Shown: piece by piece, positions 10,393 through 22,736 of the stretch | How positions within the stretch are numbered: the first letter of the stretch is position 1 | Layout: the number at the start of each line of letters is the position of its first letter | NCBI GenBank assembly: GCA_013399855.1 | Contig: VXAY01006698.1 | Span: forward strand, 109,439 to 173,438 | Reading direction: 5' to 3' | Length of the DNA stretch: 64,000 nt | DNA from: Oxyruncus cristatus | Taxonomy: Eukaryota; Chordata; Aves; Passeriformes; Cotingidae | Made by a program: the position numbers and the translations under genes | The notes under the pieces: model-generated | Told to the model about the DNA's origin: nothing | The model's input: only the letters and a program-made list of their open reading frames with translations | The model's database searches: none

Positions 10393-13300
10393 AGGAGTGA
10401 TGGGAGGCCAACGGCGGCTCTCCAGCAGGTGGGAATGATTATGGAAAGAATGACGACCTGTACTGTACAAGTTATTGATGGAAGTTCCCGAAGGAATTGA
10501 GTTAATAAAGCTGCAGCCAAAATAAACCACATCCCTTGCATCTTGTCTTTCTTCCTTCATGTCCAGAACAATGTAATGAAAGTCTATTGCCTCCTCTTCC
10601 CCCACGCCTCCCCCAACATGATCAAGTTTTCTTCTACTCTGTTCTACATAGCTGTGAAGGATTTAACTTTTGTTTTCTACTAAAATTACAAAAATATGAA
10701 GATTGAGTAGATCCTAATTCTACTTTTTTAAAAGGTGGTGTATGCTCAAAGTGAGAAACTGAGTGGAAAGCAAGTGAGCAGAAATACTATCTGCCTGATG
10801 TAACAGTGTATTGGTCTTGCCTTTAGCATCTGTTCCTAGATCTGTGCTAAGCTGCATTTCTCTAGGTTGGGCAGAAATTATAGTGTTTGCATGGTACGAT
10901 CTGTGAGTAAAACTGACACCCAGCTGTCAGGTGGTGGTCTTTGAAAGTGATTGTTCTTTTTAATAGTATGGACATGTAGAAAAGGAGTTGTTCTGAACAA
11001 GAATAATTGTAGAATTGAAGTCATCAAAGGGCGAATTTTGAAAATTAGGTGTGTTGATAAAGAAAGCTTGGGAGTCACTCATCTAGGTCAAACTGTGGCT
11101 AAATGACATTTGAATGGAAGATAATACATATAGGTAGGTTTATTAATTTATCAGTAAAGAATCTTTTCCTAAGCTCAGGAGGCAAGGAGTTGAAAATTGA
11201 GAGCTGAGAATAATAGGCATGGGCTGCACAGCTCTTTACTTGCGAGTCAGGAATTTTGTGTGCAGTGCTTTGTTGCTATTTGAGTATCTGCTGTTACTGT
11301 AAAATCTTTACATCTTCCTGTAACAGTACTTCTCAGTCTTTTAAAAGCTGAGATCATTTCCAAAGTGAAATCAATTGAACCCATTGCTTTTCCATGAGAT
11401 TTTAACTTCAAACACCTTAGCACATGTATATTCTTTTTTCCCCTCATTACATGCAATTTTTTACTGTTTACTATCAGAATGACTAGGAGAAGAATTCCTA
11501 CAAGGTACTTTTTCCTTTGTCCATGCATAAGTAGTGAAATAGTGAGTAGTATTGGCATTAGCACCTCTTCCATTTGGTGGATTCAGTGCATGTCTAAGAG
11601 TGTAAGCTGCAGGAAGACCCTTCATAACCAGTTGCTCCCTTTTTTTGCAGACACCTTTCATGACCGCAGGAGTTAGAGCTTTAATTTTTAACAGTGCTTT
11701 CTTAGCCTCTGATAGGAAAGTTGTCCACCAAAGTTAGTCCATTTCCTAAGGAATGTTCTGCATCTTGAGAAATGTTATTCTGTAATTACCAGCTTAACAG
11801 CAGGCAAGTGGAAAACTCTTTTCACACTAGACCTTTTATAGAGATAAAATATTTTGCAGCCTGCAGAAGTTTTGCAGTCTTGGTGATGATCTTGGATAAA
11901 GTTAAAATGAGGGTATTTACTTCTGTTTATTGAATTCCAACATTTATTTAGACCTAATTCTACTCAACTCTAATCATCTTGATCTCTCTTTCCCAATGAG
12001 GGGTGGAAATTTTCCTTAAAATTCCTTTTGTTACCTTGGGTTTTACTTGGTTTGGAAATGTAAGGGTCTATTGCTATGTTGTGAAAGCCTTTAGGGAGGG
12101 AATCACATCCATGTTCTATGAAGTATGATTGTATTACTGAAGCTTTAGATATCAAATGTTTAGAATTCCTTGAGGTACAATTTCTCCTGACAGCTACTCA
12201 TCCTCAGTATGTAGGAAGTCTGGCTAGTGGATCCAATGACTGGGGATAAGTGAATAGGCCAGATGTGGATCCATGCCACCCTGCCTCAATCTTCAGATTT
12301 TCTCAGGAAATTATAAAAAAATCACAGCATGGATGTGTACCAATGGAGGGTCTGTTGCTATCTGCACACAGCAAGATCTGCCCCAGCATTAATAATTGCA
12401 GTAGAGAGCAACATTCATTTCAGCAATTGTTTTTAGGCAACTGGGTCAATGATATTTTTGACAATGTGAATGGTGAGCATTTAAATTGCTTTCACAAAAG
12501 CGGTTAGCACATTGTACCACTAATTATATGATTACAGGGGAGCTATTTATCAATTTACTTTTACAGGAACTGTTTATTTTGGATTTAACCTTTGAGTTTT
12601 GCTGTAGTTTGAAACAGAGCCTCTCACAGAAGGAAGCTGTTAGTAGTGGCTAATTTATAGAGTTTGGGGCCCAACAAAAATACCTCAGAATCATCTAAGG
12701 CCAGACAAAAGGTTTTATGAAAGTCTCCTAACTCCACACATGAAACACGAATTCAGTTTCAGTAAAAAAGTCAGCAGATTTTTTATTTTAAGTATTCATA
12801 TTTCTTAAAATTCAGGTTTCAGATCATGCAAGCATAAATAACTGGTGACTCACAGAAGAGTACGGGCAACCTTTGCTGTATCTACCTTATTTCACTTCCC
12901 CTCTCATATGGCAATCGACTCTTTGTTTTTTAGCAACAATGAGAAATAAAGACAGTCTACTTTGTGCCTGCTCTCCAGCACATACTGGCTTTGAATGTAA
13001 AGTCTTTCCTAGGGACAGAGCAATAAACTAAGCTGCCTTTTGTTAGAACTATGTGTAAGGGCTACAATGTCTCTAGATCTCCTGGTAGGCCTGATAGTGA
13101 TGGCGTAAGGAATTTTGCATAATAGGTGAAATACAAATGTTGAACCAGAAGTGAGCATGTGCAAAGCTCAAGTGGATTAAGAATGTAGAGCAATGACGGT
13201 ATTAGAGGGAACAGTGTGTACTAAACCCATAGCCATAATGGCCTTAACCAGCACTGACTGGTCTTTCTGCAAGTTAATTTAGGATCATATGGAATGGACT

Positions 13301-16300
13301 GTTCTCAAAATCTTATGCCCTGTGCTCCCTTTGGAGGAATCTGAATATGCAGAATAAATGCAGGGCAGGATGCCCTCAGCTTGCAGAAGCAAGTTGCATT
13401 GGTTTAACTTAAATTTTTATATAGATTTCAGTTAAGCACTTTGCCAGGACGTTTCCCTCTGTTTAAGTATTAGATAGGTTCCTGACTTACTGACCTGAAA
13501 TAGCAAGGTTTTCAGAGCTTTTTATACAAGAAGCCTCACAGAGTACTGTAGACACTACCTTGCTGAGCCCAAAACAGAAGAGCACAGAATTTATCCACAG
13601 ACTGTTATTTAAACAGTGCCTTTGAATACACTTGTAATTTCATAAGAGTTGAGCAATTGGTTCAGTTCAGAGACTAAGGGATAGTCCTTGTAAAGGTTGT
13701 TTAAAAATCAGGCATTTTTAAATTCGGCACTGCAGATTGTATCCCACATCCTGAGCTAAGTGCTAGTGTTAACTGTGCTAAGCATGGGGAGAGAGGGTGA
13801 ACCGAAAAAAAGGTCGTCAAGAGACCTGTGAAGAGGGCCTGAAAGAAATGTTAAGAATCTTGATTTCTCTGCTGAAGAAACAAATCTGATTTCAAAGGGT
13901 GTATATTTCTAACTTTGGATGCCTGATCTAGAACCCTTTTCATGGGAGACCCTCAAATTCCAGTGTATTACTTTGATCATACATTTGTTGATAGTGTGGC
14001 AACCATCTGCTTCTCTTGACTGACAGCTTAAGGACTAACAATCTGAGGGCTTGGAAGAGTTGGGATGACTGCCATTGTTTTGAGGGCAAATCTTGATGCA
14101 GATCAGTGGACTCTGAAGTGAACATATCTCAGTCTTGGTCTCTTGAAGATCTCATCTGGGAGTTGGCCATAACACACTGAGGCTTCAAGTTCAGGCTGTG
14201 CACTTCGGTTTCATTCTCCCAGGGTGACCTGGTGATGATGGTACAGAGCTGCATGTTGTTCCACTTTAGGTTGTTGATGTGGCAGGGGCACTTACTGAGA
14301 TTCAAAAGTCTGATACGACCAAGGGCACGAAGTGATCATTCTTACTTCCCACAAGATACCGTTAAACTACACCCTGCCCATACTACTGAAATTGTGACAC
14401 CACCCAGAAGAGCATTCAAGATTCATTGATCCAAAAAGGCCAAGAAGAAACCTATTTGTACTTCCTATTTAGGACACATACCTCACAGTGATGAATCTGG
14501 ATTTTTGTCCTTATTCCAGCCTCAGGAGCAAACATCAGAACCAGAATACTCCATCTGGTTGACAAGTGGTCTGTATTACTACCGCTAAGAAACATACTTT
14601 GTGCTGTAAATTGCTATAGCCCAACTGATCTTTGTACGCATGATAGCAGCCTCCATGTTAACCAACACCTTCAGAGGCAGAATCTGAGTGCTCTGAAAAT
14701 GTCCTTAAGCTGTGGAATTTGCATTTCTAGCTTCCTGGGTGCACCCACCTCTCGATGGCTCACAACTGCTGCCTCTAGAAAGTCCAGTTCCATGAATATG
14801 TGTTAAATGTCTCTCTGAATCTCTGCTGTGTCTAGTTACTCAGAGGTTTTAAGCTATTGGAACCTGTTTTTTCTGGTTCCTAACCATAACTAGGCTGGCA
14901 ACTTCAGAAAAAGCACTGAATCAAACAGATACATATATACTGGGTGAAATCAAGCAACTTCAAGATTAGGCAACAGCTACTGAGTCTTTTTTGGATCCCA
15001 ATTTTGGTCTCAAGGTCTCAGTTCCAACTTCAGTCCTGCTTTAAGTGCCTGCATCCTGGCTACGGCACAGAGGCTTTAGAGAAATCTACTGCCTGTGTTC
15101 AAGTGTGCTTTTGCATGGAGACCATGAGGAAAAGATACTCTTTAGTCATCCTCAGACTCTCTACAATGGTATGTGCTGGTATTCTCTTTTTTTACTTTTG
15201 AGTAAACAAAACTGATAGGTTCATGATGGTCTGTACAGATCTCAAATGTAATACTTTTTTTCCTTTCCCTCCTCTTAGGGCTCAAATACTCAAACAAAGG
15301 GCTTCGGGTTTTTTTGGTTTCTTCAGTTTGATTTTGTTCAGGTCTCATTACTGGTTTTGTGAAATAAAATGTAAGTTAGAAGAGTGAATCCAATGTGTTT
15401 CTGTGCATGTAAATTAGATTTTTCAGAGCTAATTTATTTAATCTCAAACACCACAAAATCTCCATTTCTTAGCATTTACTAATCTGAGATTTGTAGTGAG
15501 AATGAGATGGAAAGAAAGGGCTGCTGTTACAAAAATACACAGGGACCTTCTTTTGAAGAATGTTGATCTAGAAACTGTGTACACATATTTCTTTTGTTGA
15601 AAGAAATGTTCTAAAAGGTGAATACAATAGTTGTATATTTTCTCAGGGGAAACCTCAAGTAACAATTATATTGTTACTATTCAAACTTATATGGATGTAT
15701 ATTAAAATGGAAAATGTGTTACATTCGGTAGCTTGCAAATAATATGCTTGCTTTTAGAACTTCTTATAAATCTCCCCCTCCTTTCAAAACAGAGAACCTG
15801 CATTTAGTCTGTCAAGAGCACTAAAGCATTAGACAGCTATTATTGACCTTCTAGGTTGGTCTCAAATGCTAAATACTAAAAATGTGAAAGTAACTGGTTT
15901 GCGTTTAAGGGCTTACAGCTCAGATTCATTTTATAAAACACGGAAAATAAAAAGGTAGATGTTGCCTGTTGGCAATTATTCAATGAAAAATTTAATCCTG
16001 TAAAATACATGTGGTAAAGGAACAGATATTTGAGGCATAGAAAAGATTGCAGAAAGATAGGTGCCTTTTTTTAGTCGCTCATTTTGAGAGAGGAGTGTGT
16101 CTGATACCGGCACTGTTTTACATCCATTCATTTCTAACCCAAAATTAAAATTCACTTTAATGTGGAAGTTAGTCTATCAAGAGGATTTGTCTGGTATATA
16201 TCCATAAATCCATATGCCACAGAAGTGATCTCTGACATGGCTTTCCAGCAGCTCATGGGGTGATCTAGGCAGATAGAAATCCTTTGACTGGAAATCCTTT

Positions 16301-16331
16301 TGCTGGAAGGACTACCCAGCTTGTAACACTG
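10393..16331. other. No gene seen
   Basis: About 5.9 kb of AT-rich noncoding DNA. I found no CR1, LTR, exon or RNA gene that I could support. Scattered short frames are those expected by chance. Confidence 0.5.
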
Positions 16332-16490
16332 ATGGTAGAGAAGCTGCTGTTGATAGTTGTGCTGCTCCTCACGGTCTGGCCAGTGGTGTTGAGAGCAGCT
16401 GAGGGAACTGGATTCCCAGGCCCACAGCAGCAGTGCATAGTGCTTTTCTTCATTTTGAGGGAAGAAAAGGAAGAGTTAATGTTAGTCTAA
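16332..16490 (+). CDS. Low-confidence short ORF with signal-peptide-like start
   Basis: From the ATG at 16332 a 52-residue frame begins MVEKLLLIVVLLLTVWPVVL, followed by RAAEG, which looks like a charged n-region, a leucine/valine h-region and a small-residue cleavage site. A second hydrophobic patch (CIVLFFIL) and an acidic tail follow. The start context is weak (C at -3, G at +4). The opposite strand is also open over most of this stretch, and no splice donor follows the signal-like part. It is probably a chance frame in a locally GC-richer patch. I do not recognise a homologue. Confidence 0.12.
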   Translation: MVEKLLLIVVLLLTVWPVVLRAAEGTGFPGPQQQCIVLFFILREEKEELMLV

Positions 16491-19400
16491 CGTGCAAAGC
16501 TTTTCTTTCTGTGTAGTGTGTGAAGCATAAACTTGGTGGGAGGTCCATGAAACAGAGCCTGACTCTGCCCCATTAGCATTCTGGTCATACTTTAGGACAA
16601 CATAATCAGACTTACAGCTTTTAGAAATGTAGTTTTGCTCTCATCTGCCCCACAGCTGAATTCTGTGTAGAGAGGTGGTGTTGTGCCATGCTAAGTGTGG
16701 GGTTTTTCAATTTCTTAGCTGTGTGTGTTCTACTAATTATTCTTTCTACCCCTCTCCACCTTTGTTGTTTTTAGAAATCAATGAGAAAAATTAAAGACAA
16801 TTAATTCAGTTCAAGATTTACTTCTACCAAGCCATTCCCTAGCCTACGTTCATATTTACAATTTTCTTTTTCTTTAAATAAAAATTATTGATAGTAGCTT
16901 GAAAAAATTGTGGGTTTATTGTCTGCTCATGAACAATATCTTAGGAAACTTCACTGACCTCCCCTTGCTTTCTCTGCAGAGAGGGATAAAAGATTCGTGC
17001 CTGTAACTTTCATCACCATGAGCTAAAACTGGTTGTGTTGCCTTCAGAGCAGCCCAGCCATCTGCCCAGGTGGGTTCTGGATCTGGCAAAGCCAGGGTCC
17101 ATGAGCAGGCAAGGGCATGCTTTCAATAAACTCTCGCGGTGGAAGACAACTCCATACAAATAACCCCTGCTGCATGTTCTTTTAAAATAATGAATTCTCT
17201 TTTGTAGTGATGAAACTTTTGTGTTTTTCACCTTTTAGTTTCTGAATGCTGCAGGACATATATTGCATTGACTGAATTGATTGATTGACTTAAGAAACTG
17301 AAATGCTTTTCTGCTGTTGTGATTAGAAGGCATGGAATAATGTGTATCATACTAACAGTTTATTTTGTTTAATTCTTTGTGCAGGTAACTTGAATTAAAT
17401 TCTCAAATTCCTTAGATAGATTTTTCTTTTCTTTCAGGCAAAACTATTTATGCAATTGGGTTTTCACTAGGTAGAAAATAAAATATTCAGAACTGTTTTG
17501 TGCTTATCCCCTCTAGAACCACAATTATTTCTCTAAACAAGAAGTTGATTTTGAAACAGGTTACAAGTTTTAATAATTTTCAATATTCCCTTCAGGTTCC
17601 CATTTTGTGTAGAGAGTGTCGTAACTAATTTCATCTCTCAGTTCAAGGCAAAAGTACCTTAAATATGGATCAGAAATGGAACTGGCTGCAAAGGCTGGCT
17701 CTGTAGTTTTCCAAAGCTTTGGAGTGTTTAGATCTTGGAACTTGATTTTGGTCAGGCCTGTTCTTTGATATCCTCAGATGAAAGGCAGACTATAAATGTG
17801 AAGAGCAAATTCTTTTGCCTTGGTTACACCAGTGTTACCGAATTAGTGCCAGTGTGGTCACATGCTGTAGCAGGGTGGAAAATTTGGCCCACAGTATTTA
17901 TTGTAAGTAGCAATAAGGAAAAGAAACCTATTGAAGAGAAGAAGCACAAAACTGTAAACGGCCAGGCAGCAGGCCTCATGCTAACTTTATTTGCCAAACT
18001 GGTGATTTACTCCAACATTGACGTTTTATATCACCAAGCTGAATTTACTGTATAAAACACTTCATTGCAGCAACTCTGCCTCTCCTGCCCTTTGGCTTTT
18101 TTAAGAGATTGAAGGCACACATAAACTGCTAAAACACCTGAAATTGTTTTGCTATCTGTGTTCAGTATCCCTCCAGGTTTATTTACTACATAAAGAGCAA
18201 AGAAAACCAGCTAAACATATTAAGAAGATAGAGTTTTCGTTGGACAATATTCAGGGGCTTTATTGTAGACTTACGGGTCTTCACTGCAGATTTTTAATAA
18301 CAAACAATAGAAGTAAAAAATAAGAGGGTTTAATGCATTAGTTATGGGTTGGTAATGGACAGATATGTGGTGCTTATTCTCTGGTTGGCATGGCATGGCA
18401 TCAGCCTTGGGTCCCCACTAAAACAAAAAAGCGGAAAGTCAAACAACAGTCATGTCAAATTAAACCTTTTTTGTTTAATTTTTCAAAGTGATTCATTTAG
18501 CTGGTTGGCAGAGAGTCAAACTGATAGCTAACAATAGTTCATTTATTTAATGTTGCTTTCAGTACTCTGTAGCCACTCGACTGCATCAGAACTTATCTTC
18601 TGTAATTCTCTTTGAGCTGTGAAGATAGGCCGGGAAACTGGAGTAGGTCAGGTGTACATGAAGGCAGAGCTCACATGGTGGGGCACTTTGTGCTTCGTGA
18701 ACCATAGAATTGGGAACCGATTTTCAAGAACAGTTAAAGCTTACTTTTAATCTGAAAAGTGAATAAAACTGATATAACTATGTTTCATGTTTGCTGAGTC
18801 TGAACAATCAAAAAATAAAAGAACCCAGTTTATAGAGTAAAAAAAATGTTGTGTAAACTGCCAAAGCTGCAAATTGTGAGAGCAAACAATGAAAATGAGA
18901 TCACTCCTGACTACATTTTCTCTCCAGTTATAAAAATTTGGTTAGTTTGTTGATGATTTCCATGTTAGTTCAATTTTTTTAATAGGGTTGAAAAACCTTA
19001 GGTCTGAGTAGAATGAACAAACAACTCTGCAGTTTTGCACAAATGTGAGTAAATCTAGTAATAAGCACTTTTTAGTAATGGTTCATGGAGCTTATAAAGT
19101 TAAGTAAAGGTTTTTATGTCAATAAAGTTAGTAGATACAAACCTAATAATCAGAGAGGAAGCAGATCAGTTGAGTAAGAAGATAATATTTACAGTAAGTG
19201 TGAGTGTTGATAGAAAAGTTTTTTCTGTTCTGTTTAATAGAATTTTGTATGACTGTTGAATGGTGTTTGATCAAGGAGCTCTGGCATAGGTTGTTCACCC
19301 AATGAAAACAAGTATAGTGTATGACAGTTCTCTGGCATTTTGGAATTGTGTATCACACAGTATAACTATATACAGAAACACTACCTGGTGTGGGAAAATA

Positions 19401-20867
19401 TGAGCAGCCTCCACATGTAAGACATCTGTTTAAATCTCATGCATAATTTTTGTTCATTTGTTTGTTTGTTATAAAAGCTGGATAATTTTCATCTTCAGTT
19501 TCAGTTTTTACATTTTCCATCTATACCTCTCCATATATTTATGCTCACACAAGGCGATCTATGAAAAAAAGAGAACATTTTTATAAATAAGGATCATGAA
19601 TTGTATATGAAATATAAATTTCTATTATTCAGCTGTGGTGAGGATTATTGATGCTTGCAGGGGACAAGTTTTCTCAAAAGCTGAGAAATCCTTTCAGTGC
19701 TGTTCCTGTAAATAGGTTCTGTCTATGCCAAAATTTCTTGTCTAGTTCATGTCAAGTTTTGTGCTGGTCTTTTACCACAGAAGGTTATTTTAGAATAATT
19801 TTCAAGTACTGTTTTTCTCAAAGAAGCATAGTTACCTCTTATTCAACTTCTATTTATGAAAATAAATCGTTTTAATAGAATAAAGACTTTTTTTTTCACA
19901 AAATGGGTGTATTGCTGTTGCTAAGTAGAAGGATTCTACCCGAAAAAGACTGGAGAAAGAGCACTGGTCCCTCATTCCTGATTCTCTGGGGCTATCTTTA
20001 TCTGATCCTTTTGTTAAAACCTGTAATTTTTCCATTATGGATTGCATTTAACATACAATTTTTATTATTCCTTGCTGTTACTGTATCTTTAATGTGTTGA
20101 AGAAGGTTTGTGTTCTCTGACATACTGGTGTGCCAAGCCAATGAGAATTTTTGGTAAGGATGCGTCAGTCAAATCAAGAATGCATTCTTATCAAAAGGAG
20201 TTCTTCAGCCTAACATGGTAAAGAAACAATCTGTTTTCAAGAAGAATATGTATTATAGAAACAATACAATGTCCATTAAAAATACAATGTCCTTATGCTT
20301 TGTATTTGCTGGTGGTTTTTAGAGTGATGTGAAATATAATGGAGAAAACCAAATTCTAAGTGTGTTTTGCTTACCACACTATGGTAAATATATCATGAGC
20401 ACTTTACTCTGGTGAGAGTGCTGTAAAGGCTACTGGTATTGAGAACACCCATTATAATGAGGATCAAAAACCAGTCTGCTATAATAAAGGCCCGCACTGG
20501 TAAGGACTTTAAAATAGAAAAACACTTGAGAAATGTAAAATCGATGCAGCATTGGTTAGGGCTAATATAAAGGCAATGTAAGAAGCAAAACAAGCATAAT
20601 TTTATTGTTATTTATTACCGGTGTTGTTTATATTGCACGAGCAGTGATATACATGTTATATAGATGGGTGTATAAATAATATTTTCCTCCCAAATTTTAA
20701 AACGAAATGCCTACGCACAGAAAAAGCAAAACCACAGGACGGGTGGTGCCAGGATTGTTCATGCCAATGCAAAAATGTCCTACTATGTGTGGTGCTGGTG
20801 GTGTTGGCATGGGATTTACAGGACATTTTATACTGTTGAAATGTATATTTTGAAAATATAACCCAGA
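16491..20867. other. No gene seen
   Basis: AT-rich noncoding sequence. Minor simple repeats occur, such as a short TTTG run near 19455-19470. A repeated acaatacaatgtcc-like word occurs at 20262-20292. Nothing else is assignable. Confidence 0.5.
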
Positions 20868-20932
20868 GGGTAAAATCCAGTCATGAAATTGAGTTTTGCC
20901 TTTGACATCAAAAGGGCCCTGGTTTCACTGAG
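20868..20932. repeat. Old dispersed palindromic motif, copy C
   Basis: A fuller copy of the motif: a gggtaaaatccag flank, then gagttttgcctttgaca, then gggccctggtttcac. The order of blocks (aaatcc, gagttttgcc, ttgac, ggccctggttt) agrees with the copy at 47840-47909 read through its palindrome. Confidence 0.4.
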
Positions 20933-22701
20933 GTAGGTACTTTTGTCAAAGTATGAGAAAACATATGCCTGGAGATAGTATTAGTCAATAACTGAGAGTC
21001 AACTAATAAAATTTTATAGTTATTTTTCTTGAAAGTCCTTTTAGTCCTGGGAATAAACAGGAGTCAGTATCAAGGTTATGCTTAAAGATTGCAGCATAAA
21101 ATATGTTTCACCTTCCATAGTCAAAAAGCGTAGAAAGTTTGGTCAGCTTTTGTGCTGGAATGACTTCACTCAAATGAAAGGCAGAGAGAGATCACATGAG
21201 GAGATAATAATAAGAGACACGAATTTGAGTCCAAAACTTACAAGTTTTGGGTTCCACAAACTTCACACATAAGCTTGCGAAGGTGACAAATGAATGTAAT
21301 TGCTAAAAGGAGACAGCTTCTTGACTGGATTATGGGTTGCGTTCTTTATTCAGTGCAATGTGATACTTCCTGGACACCGCTGGAGTCAAAACATTCAGAA
21401 AACTGAATATAAGTCAAACATCTCCCCAGCAGCCTGAGGAGTTTTTTTTCATATTTCCCACAGTGTTGACTAAAAATGCAAGGAATCATGCTTTTCCCCC
21501 CCCCTTACTCACAAAAAAATTATAATTGCTTATTCAAATAATCTTATTCATTGCTTATACTAGAAAAAGACATTTGAGTGAGAATATGTCACTATAAAAG
21601 ACTTTTATTTTACAGTTGTATTTTAGGAAGCACCATTCTGAAGACAGAGTAAAATCTCTGTGCTGTTAAAGCATGCACATTTCTTCACCAACAATTTCTG
21701 ACACAAGTGGAGGGCACTAGAAAGACTTACAAGCTTATAAATAGCTGGAGCAGTCTGCATTTAAGGAAGACATTATAGAAAATAACTTCAGACCGGGCAA
21801 CTGGAAATCTAGTTAGAAGGATGCAGAGATTCAGACCTGTAAGTGGATTTAGGATTTCAAAAGACAGGAGTTTTAAGATTTCAAAAGACCAGAGGTTTTT
21901 TTTTTGTGAGTTGTGAGTATAGAACACTCCTCTGGTGAATAGCAACAGCTCTACAAGTGACCACCTGTCAGCTGAGACACAGAAATTATCTGTAAACACA
22001 CCTCAGTCGTGAAAAAACTCATTAGCTCAAACCTCACTGAAACTAATCAGCTGCCTTGCATTTAACCACCAGATGGACAGAGAAGACCACAGAGAAGCAG
22101 CTGACAAACTATAGGTTAAAAACATAATTACTCTGCAGCAGTTTCCCCATGTTGATGCACTAAACACAGGGAGATACCCGGGGATGAAGACAAAAGCTAA
22201 GGACGTACATAGCTGAATTGTAAAGGGGTTAAGGAAACCAAAGCTATTGACACAAAACGAAAGGGCTAAACCTTTGACAGTAATTTGTTCTGATTTTCAG
22301 TAAGTTGACTATTACTAGCTATAGGAGAAAAATGAAGTATAAATGGGAATGAAATAATGGAAATAACCATAACAGAAGTAATAACAAAATTGCAGGTGTT
22401 TTGGCCAGAAGGGTAAGCAAAATGTCCTATTTGAGAATTTGCATGAAAACACAGATCTGTTAGCAACTATTTTAAATCAAGCTTACTAAATTAGTGATAG
22501 TACCAGATCTAATGACCAGTGCTTTGCCTGTCTTTGTATAAGAAGAGGAAATTGCTATGTGCCACTGCAGACTTGTGAGTCTGGCTCAGTAACACAGTTT
22601 TAAAACAGGTCTTGAAGGAAAAGACCATTAAAGCTACAAGTAAAAGGGAAGTGGAATATTGGTTTACCAAAGCAGGGTACACCAAACTAACTTGATATGT
22701 T
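20933..22701. other. No gene seen
   Basis: AT-rich noncoding. The word gatttcaaaagac occurs twice about 30 bp apart (near 21852 and 21877), a local imperfect duplication. No exon or transposon was recognised. Confidence 0.5.
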
Positions 22702-22736
22702 CTTTTTTTTTTTTTTTTCCCTTTTTTTTTTTTTTT
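22702..22736. repeat. Poly-T tract (two runs)
   Basis: Two long T runs separated by CCC. They could mark the A-tail of a minus-strand retroposed sequence, but no retrocopy was recognised next to them. Confidence 0.7.

Noticed and set aside
10302..10605. Two overlapping minus-strand frames of 79 and 88 codons
   Set aside because: The longer one starts from a non-ATG codon, and the region is low-complexity G-rich; no motif recognised.
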